A DNA stretch of 64,000 nt from Semisulcospira habei. Lineage: Eukaryota; Mollusca; Gastropoda; Semisulcospiridae. The notes under the pieces are model-generated. The model did not search any database, was not told the DNA's origin, and saw only the letters and a program-made list of their open reading frames with translations. This document shows, in pieces, positions 58,462 to 64,000 of this stretch; within the stretch, counting starts at the first letter, position 1; every line of letters starts with the position of its first letter. Location: positions 175,297,078 to 175,361,077 of the forward strand of contig BTPG01000005.1 in the NCBI GenBank assembly GCA_036245525.1, given 5' to 3'. The translations under genes were made by a program, and so were the position numbers.

Positions 58462-59106
58462 TCGAACGGCGGCTTGCCCGGTAAAGATATCACCCAACAA
58501 AAAGCAATATAGTGTTACATGAGGTGCACAGCTGCAGTCATTAATCACATGCAGAAACCCCCGTCACCGCGGATCAGGGAGCACTGCTGGTTCTGCCCAA
58601 CATCGACAGAACCGCCGCCTGTATGTACTGCTGGATTTTGTCTAAAACATTTTACATTTAGAGCAATGGTTAGAAATAATTAATGTCCTTTTCCCGTGCA
58701 AGCCACAGAGGCTTATGGAGATTGTTTTACGCCTACAATGGACAGAGACCTACGTCTGACTGTATTTATTCGAAGAGACAGATTGTCATTGTTTTATTGG
58801 AAGGGACAGATTGTCAAAGTCCCTCTGAAGGCTATAGGACTCTGTGGAGTTCTTTGACTCGTGCACCTGGAACTGTTTCGCTGTAAAACGTGTTTGCTTG
58901 CTGACGGGGTTGCGTGTCATCTTCGTATCGTGATACAGTCCTAGACTGGACCATACTGCTGTGTGTCATATCAAAAGAATATATTACATTTAGGTTAGTG
59001 ACGCGATGGGTAATTTATGTAGGCGTATTGGGATTCACTCTTTTTCACGGGCCACAAACAAACAACATTTTCACCTGTTTAGTCCTGACTTAATATAACA
59101 AAATAT
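58462..59106. other. No feature recognised
   Basis: About 650 bp with no supported feature. Confidence 0.4.
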
Positions 59107-59212
59107 ATATCGACCGTAGTGTAGTTCAAGGGTGGTGCCAGAGTAGCCTGGCGCCTTTAGGAGCCAGGCTTCTCTGGCACCACCCTTGAACTACACCACG
59201 GTCGATATATAT
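59107..59212. mobile_element. Family B hairpin with private matching arms
   Basis: Both arms extend to atatatatcgacc/ggtcgatatatat and share changes absent elsewhere: gtgtagttcaa for catgatagttcaa, and agcctggc/gccaggct for agcttggc/gccaagct. A partial third arm copy follows at 59224-59286. No TTAA ends. Confidence 0.85.
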
Positions 59213-59450
59213 ATTTTCTATTCCCGCACTACCCTTGAACTAAAACAGTGCGAAGCTATTCTGGCACCACCCATGAACTATCATGTCTTATCTGTTTCCA
59301 GAAAAAGCAACTTTTTTCTTGACGCCAACTCTCAAATTTGCCTAATCTCGACGACGGGGATTAAACTGTTTACATGCCGGTTGACGCAGACCCTGTTTAA
59401 AGCCCAACGTGTTAAAGCCGTCCCAGGAACATGTACTGAAAGTGGTGTTA
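59213..59450. other. Family B arm fragment, otherwise unassigned
   Basis: 59224-59286 holds gcactacccttgaacta and gctattctggcaccaccc blocks without partners. The rest is unassigned. Confidence 0.5.
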
Positions 59451-59516
59451 GCAAGAGACATAAATCTTCATGATCCCCCGCAGCTGCAGGGGATTATGAG
59501 GATTTATGCCTCTTGC
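59451..59516. mobile_element. Family A hairpin core
   Basis: 66-bp hairpin gcaagaga to cctcttgc, centre cgcagctgcag. Both arms share taaatc/gattta instead of tagatc/gatcta. Flanks resemble family A, but TTAA is lost. Confidence 0.82.
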
Positions 59517-60149
59517 GGTTGAATTGTGTTCACTTTTTCCCGGCGGTCAAGAGATTCGACGACTCTAGGCTCTGTGCGTCTTGCTGACCATTATTCATGT
59601 CCGTGTTTCTTGGACTGATGGATCGGATTATTCGTTCTTGAATTAGCCGTGCTTTTAACGACATTTTGCGTCCACTGCCGGTGAGGGGGCGGGTGGTGGG
59701 TGTTAATGATGGTAATAAATGGATTTGCTTGTCGCATGTAACGACCAAGTCCATCGTCTTTGGACACACGCGTGGAACAAGAACTGCGACGTTTAGAGCG
59801 AAAACTGCGTGTGTGTGACAATAGACGATTTCCGGAAACTCAGAAGTAGGTCATAATTGCACGTGTTTTGACAAAAACACTGGATTAAAAGCCAGGACAA
59901 ACATGCGATTATCGCATTACGCGAAGTTTTTACCAGCACATGCAAACAACACAGGGTTCCTATTTGTGCAAGATTGCATAATAAGGACATACTATACTGC
60001 TATGTCGTGTGTTTCAAAACGTCTTCGGGAAAAAATGGATCACTGAAGATGATGCCAGCGCACGCTACATGTGAAAGCGGAGTCCAGATCGTGCCGTAGA
60101 AGCTCTTCCCAGCCAATTTGCCTTAATGTCTCTATAATGCCTCCGTCTG
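59517..60149. other. No feature recognised
   Basis: No supported feature. ORFs of 65-79 codons on the minus strand show no domain. Confidence 0.4.
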
Positions 60150-60259
60150 CCCAGTACGCAAAATGCCATCTGGCCGACGTTGGCCGCTTTTGGCCTGCGC
60201 ACTGTCGTGCGCAGGCCTAAAGCGGTCAACGTCGGTCTGATGACATTTTGATCACTGGG
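60150..60259. mobile_element. Family C palindromic element
   Basis: CCCAGTACGCAAAATG at the left and, inverted, CCCAGTGATCAAAATG at the right. The interior is a near-complete palindrome through gcctgcgcactgtcgtgcgcaggc. About 110 bp. Confidence 0.82.
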
Positions 60260-60357
60260 TAACGCCCAATCATTATTGATCCTCTTTCGCAATTTTATCT
60301 TTATTAGATTTATGGGACATTTTGGCTATTCGCATAACTTTGCAATTTGTTTGATAG

Positions 60358-60737
60358 CTGATTATGAGTTACTATGATGCAGTCTGAATATTTAGCCACA
60401 CGATTCAAATACCTTTATTAGTCATTTCATAAGTCTTTTATCGACAGTGGATCAGTATGTTCATACATATACCACAGAATCTATCATGATGTTTGACTTG
60501 TGGTCATTTGTAGATCATGTATTTGAAAATGCCGTTACCGATTATGAGCTAATATGTTGCAGCGTGAATGTTTAGCCACACGATTTCAAATACCTTTACT
60601 AGTCATCTTATGAGTCTATTACATGTAGTGAATCAACTTTTTGAATTCATGTACTGCAGAATGTTTTATACAAATTTTCAGAAGTCCATCATCATGATTT
60701 ATAGTCGTTTGCAGATAATGCATTTGAAAATACCGAT
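60358..60737. repeat. 180-bp tandem duplication, two diverged units
   Basis: The block gattatgag...ttagccacacgat...caaatacctttaytagtcat starts near 60358 and again near 60538, exactly 180 bp apart. No coding signature. Confidence 0.8.
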
Positions 60738-61027
60738 CCACCTGAAAAAAAATGCAGCCCCAAAAATGAAACAAGACCACAAACGTTGCTTTTTGCAGAC
60801 TTCAGCTGAATTGGAAACCTAGGGTCCATTTAAACCACACTGCTGTCGTTTGCATGGCACAAAAAAACATTTGGCCATTTGCAAATGTCGAGAGCGTTTA
60901 TGGGCCTAGGGGCAAGAAACAAGGTCTGAGGATACAAATTGCTTGAACGTTTTGGGACTGCCGCATCGCTTGTCCTTAATGAATGTTTTTTACAGCGTGC
61001 AGTCCATCAGCCAGCGAAATCCGAATG
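60738..61027. other. No feature recognised
   Basis: Unassigned. Confidence 0.4.
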
Positions 61028-61079
61028 CAAGCGGTATAGATGCCGCAGGGGCTGATGAGAATGTATACCTTTTCTTGCT
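61028..61079. mobile_element. Family A hairpin, shortened
   Basis: gcaagcggtatagat and, inverted, atgtatacc..cttgc remain around gccgcaggggctgatga. The right arm is longer than the left. Confidence 0.65.
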
Positions 61080-61110
61080 GGTTCAACTCATCCTTAGGGC
61101 TTGTTGCTTG

Positions 61111-61192
61111 GGTGAGCTTAGTCCTGCGCCAGCCACTAAGCAAGCTATAGCGGAGCATCTTGCTTAGTGGCTGGCGAAGGACTAAACTCACT
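61111..61192. mobile_element. Family D hairpin element
   Basis: ggtgagcttagtcctgcg pairs with, inverted, agtgagtttagtccttcg; inner arms ccagccactaagcaag are perfect, around ctatagcggagcat. About 82 bp. No TTAA directly at the ends. Confidence 0.8.
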
Positions 61193-61605
61193 CATGCAGC
61201 TGAGCCCAGGTGTGGCCCCACATTGAGGATCTGTCTGGGATAAATGTAGAACTGTAACGAGGCCCCCGGCAAATAAGACACACGTGAAGAAAATGGTGGT
61301 AATTATAAGCGAGGAGTCTATAATTTGACTGGTATGATTCAGAATCTGCCACCGTGCACGTTCATAGTTTTCTAATGTTTTTTTATTTTGTGGATTTATG
61401 CATCAACCCTTTGGCTGTGTTACGTTTGTGGTTGTGTTATTCATTTGAGAGTGTGAGTGTGTTAATCATAGGAAAGATTCGATATTTATTTGAGTTATTT
61501 TGGATAAGAATTGCGTACGTTTTTAGTAGGATTCATTTTCTTTCTCCTGGAGAATTGCAATCGATTACTGTTGTTTAGCTAAAATGACGCGTCTTTTCGT
61601 TACAT
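61193..61605. other. No feature recognised
   Basis: T-rich unassigned sequence. The 74-codon frame at 61354-61578 has no domain. Confidence 0.4.
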
Positions 61606-62529
61606 TGTTGCTCGTTTGATCTAGAACGTTCTCGAAACGGCGCGATTATTCTAGTGACCTCAAATATGACGTCCGAGTTATTGGGAACATTTCGTAACAT
61701 TGTATCGAGTGCGCCTGGATGTTGGTCGAAAGCTGTGGTTGTTTCTAGAGCGTTCTTTTTAATGAATATTATTGAGTTTTGGTTTCGTTTTCTTTTCTGA
61801 TTGGTTGTGTTGTGTGAATTTGCAGGATTATTCTGGAAATCTGTAATAATATAAAAGACCGTGTTAGGAAGTATGTATGTACATAGTATGAGAGTGTGTC
61901 AAAAGTGTTGATGCATTGTAGAGGAGACAGTGTATCAGTGTTGGTGTATTTGTGGATGCATTGTGCGGGGATTGCATCGCTGCAATAAAATATTGTTGGA
62001 ACTGTTACTCCAGTGTGGTCTACAACCTTGTGCCACGTATCCCACCCGGGTCTGCCCTGGGGGACTTGGGTGGGGTTAACTACTTTTTAGTTCCCAGGGT
62101 CACCCTGGTGAGCCCCACAGGGTGGGTTTTCCTCTCTATTCTGGGGCATGTGTTTCTATCTACCCTTTGTCCTTTCACCTGTATTTGCCTTTTAAAAACT
62201 CTCCCTACTGTCTGTACTGCATGTAGCTCTTGATATTGGGTGTGTGTTGCTAAATGGTCTTAGCTTTATTTAGGCCCCATGTGTTAGGTTTATTTAATGT
62301 ATTGGACCGGCTGGCGACATACATTCAGTGTTCTGTTTAGGTTTTTTTCACAAGCAGTGCAGGCACGTCCTGAGAAAGTCTTGTTGCTGTCGGGACGTTA
62401 AGCAATGTACAATCAATCAATCAATTGTGCCACGTGTGACCAGTTGCACTGAGTGAAGTTTCTTTACAAGAACCCTACGTGCGTGCGTCTGGAGTGATTG
62501 TATCATACTACAACGACTACCACGTAACA
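61606..62529 (+). mobile_element. Solo LTR-like repeat (copy 2), split by a SINE
   Basis: Homologous to 21845-22409: shared blocks include ttctagtgac, ttttcttttctgattggttg, a TATA-like tataaaagac near 61849, aataaa near 61984, and the end gactaccacgtaaca (to 62529). A SINE occupies 62039-62424. No internal retroelement genes nearby. Confidence 0.7.
62039..62424 (+). mobile_element. SINE-like retroposon, 11-bp TSD
   Basis: Direct repeat ttgtgccacgt at 62028-62038 and 62425-62435. Third copy of the family: 5' cccacccgggtctgccctgg, 3' cgttaagcaatgtac then (AATC)n. Confidence 0.9.
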
Positions 62530-62591
62530 GGCTGTCAGTAACAGATTTTGTCGCGGTGATTCCCTCAGGACAAAAACCGCTACTGACAGCC
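62530..62591. repeat. Imperfect hairpin
   Basis: ggctgtcagta...attttgtc pairs with gacaaaaacc..tactgacagcc, directly after the LTR end. Confidence 0.7.
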
Positions 62592-62999
62592 ACAGGGTTT
62601 ATCATTGAAACATTAATGACTGATGTTCTCGATGTATGAAGCGTGAACGGCTCTGTAAGTCAGTACTGAAAACTAGTATTGGTTTCATCAGTTTCTATGT
62701 AGCACACAGTTTTCGAAACGCGTGACGCAAATGACATTTGTTACCTGTGTCAGTGGGGCTCAGACGGATCTGCCTAGACGGGTTTCCACCTGATTTGTGT
62801 GCACAATTCTCTCAGATTTCGTAACAGGACCATTTTCGCTCTCTTTGTCTGTGTTAACCCATTCACCCTAAAGATACCACATCGAGAAATGGACATATTT
62901 AAGTAGAGACTAAATTAGCCTGACATCCAGAGTGCTAAGCTCGACCGATAAAATGCAAGCTTTAGCGAGCATTTTATCCGTCGAAATCAGCACAAATGA

Positions 63000-63000
<1 letters not shown>
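62592..63000. other. No feature recognised
   Basis: Unassigned; a possible MITE-like start (gttaacccattcaccctaaa) at about 62854 has no partner. Confidence 0.4.
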
Positions 63001-63080
<80 letters not shown>

Positions 63081-63095
63081 ATATTATTTTTATTT

Positions 63096-63130
<35 letters not shown>

Positions 63131-63132
63131 TT
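63001..63132. repeat. (ATT)n followed by (TTTA)n
   Basis: About 80 bp of ATT then about 45 bp of TTTA. I see no LINE 3' hairpin before it. Confidence 0.95.
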
Positions 63133-63826
63133 TTAGGGGTGAGGGGGTCAGACATCATTTCATTTACTTATACGGTTTTTGAAAAAGGTTTTGACCTCGG
63201 AATCGATATATATATATTTTTCTCTTCATAGTGGTACAAGTGCCAAATGTAGGTCGCTCTTACCTTTACCCCGACTCAGTGGCTGATTGCTTTTTGTGAT
63301 TGCAACAATAGTCAAAAGTGCTGCAGAGACTGCGCAACCTTTATCACCTCACGTGACAGCCTTCTAACACATGGTCGAGAAAAGCGTGCGAGTAAATCGT
63401 TCTTTATTGTCCATCTGCGAGAGGTATAGACTTTTAAAAATGAATCTTATACAACCCAAGTGGTTGATAAGAACAATTGCCTCTTGCTTGCTAGGTCCAA
63501 TTTGCCCTGTTTCTCTGTTCGGCATGCAGGCAAAATCGTAGCCAATTTAGCTCGCGACTGGGTCGTGGCGACTGTCATGAACGGACATCCCCCATCCATC
63601 AAGGGACAGCTAATTTCACTGGCCCCACAACTGTATGTTAACAAGGACCCTGCTTCAAATCTCGCCATCCTTGCAAGCGACCGCCATATCGCTGGCAGGG
63701 ATTGGAAAAAGCAAAGCCCGCTAATCCCACGGTAATAGATGGCGCGGTTGGCAGCTGAGGACGTGCTCTTTTGGCCAGCGATGGGAGCACAACGAAGTTG
63801 AGGTGATCATGCGGCCTTCATGGCCA
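63133..63826. other. Eroded family A hairpin; otherwise unassigned
   Basis: gcgagaggtatagac at about 63417 and tgcctcttgc at about 63479 look like remnants of family A arms. The 91-codon frame at 63460-63735 has no recognisable domain. Confidence 0.45.
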
Positions 63827-63939
63827 TACCCAGTAAGGAAAGGTCCTTGTGCCAACGATGGCCGCAATGGGCCCACGCACGGCTGTGCACGGGCCCACTG
63901 CAGCCGACGTGGGCCGGAAGACGTTTTGCTACTGGGGTA
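63827..63939. mobile_element. Family C palindromic element, TA at both ends
   Basis: TA-CCCAGTAAGGAAAGG at the left and, inverted, TA-CCCCAGTAGCAAAACG at the right; interior gggcccacgcacggctgtgcacgggccc. About 110 bp. The TA pair may be the target duplication, but one copy cannot prove it. Confidence 0.78.
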
Positions 63940-64000
63940 GGTGGGTACTGATAGTTTCTTCTGATGGGTGTGAGGGTGTGGTGCGATCTGGGGAGGCGAT

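Noticed and set aside
63460..63735. 91-codon frame near the window end as a host gene
   Set aside because: No recognisable domain, no exon signals I can support, and it overlaps an eroded MITE arm.

Overview
This is a repeat-dominated eukaryotic (metazoan) window in which I can support no host protein-coding gene, rRNA or tRNA. The mix of CR1/L2-like, RTE-like and zinc-finger-tailed LINEs, a young Ty3/gypsy element, SINE-like retroposons with ACTAA or AATC tails, long (GA)n/(CA)n/(ATT)n arrays and many TTAA-flanked palindromic MITEs fits an invertebrate genome. A marine mollusc, perhaps a gastropod, is my best guess; this rests on general repeat character and is not proven.

Layout. 0.9-3.2 kb: an L2-like LINE 3' fragment with a zinc-finger LINE inserted in it (10-bp target duplication). 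5.4-10.4 kb: palindromic MITEs of families A and B and a 67-bp minisatellite. 11.5-15.6 kb: a hAT-like transposon with 16-bp perfect TIRs and an 8-bp target duplication; it holds a (GA)n array, a SINE and an L2-like LINE. 16.1-21.8 kb: a 38-bp minisatellite and a dense cluster of MITEs, two of them head-to-tail at one TTAA. 21.8-25.1 kb: a solo-LTR-like repeat, then a long L2-like LINE with an (ATT)n tail. 25.4-28.1 kb: MITEs, one split by an RTE-like LINE. 28.4-35.6 kb: a Ty3/gypsy element on the minus strand with intact gag and pol, a textbook -1 frameshift signal and a shortened 3' LTR. 35.9-40.5 kb: more MITEs and a trinucleotide minisatellite. 40.7-49.8 kb: a train of minus-strand LINE copies, each bounded by (GA)n. 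51.8-56.6 kb: a large inverted repeat whose two arms act as natural filled and empty sites for LINE insertions into microsatellites. 56.7-64 kb: more MITEs, a second solo LTR split by a SINE, and simple repeats.

The strongest signal is the palindromic elements. At least four hairpin families (A about 66-bp palindrome in a 207-bp element, B about 95-bp palindrome in a 206-bp element, C about 110 bp, D about 80 bp) recur through the window. Families A and B, plus several palindrome-only mini-elements, end at TTAA with CCC- or CTC-starting termini, as piggyBac-type transposons do. Individual copies carry private substitutions mirrored in both arms, so the arms appear to be kept identical or rebuilt by some active process. 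The second signal is a LINE family whose 3' ends repeatedly join (TC)n on the LINE sense strand.
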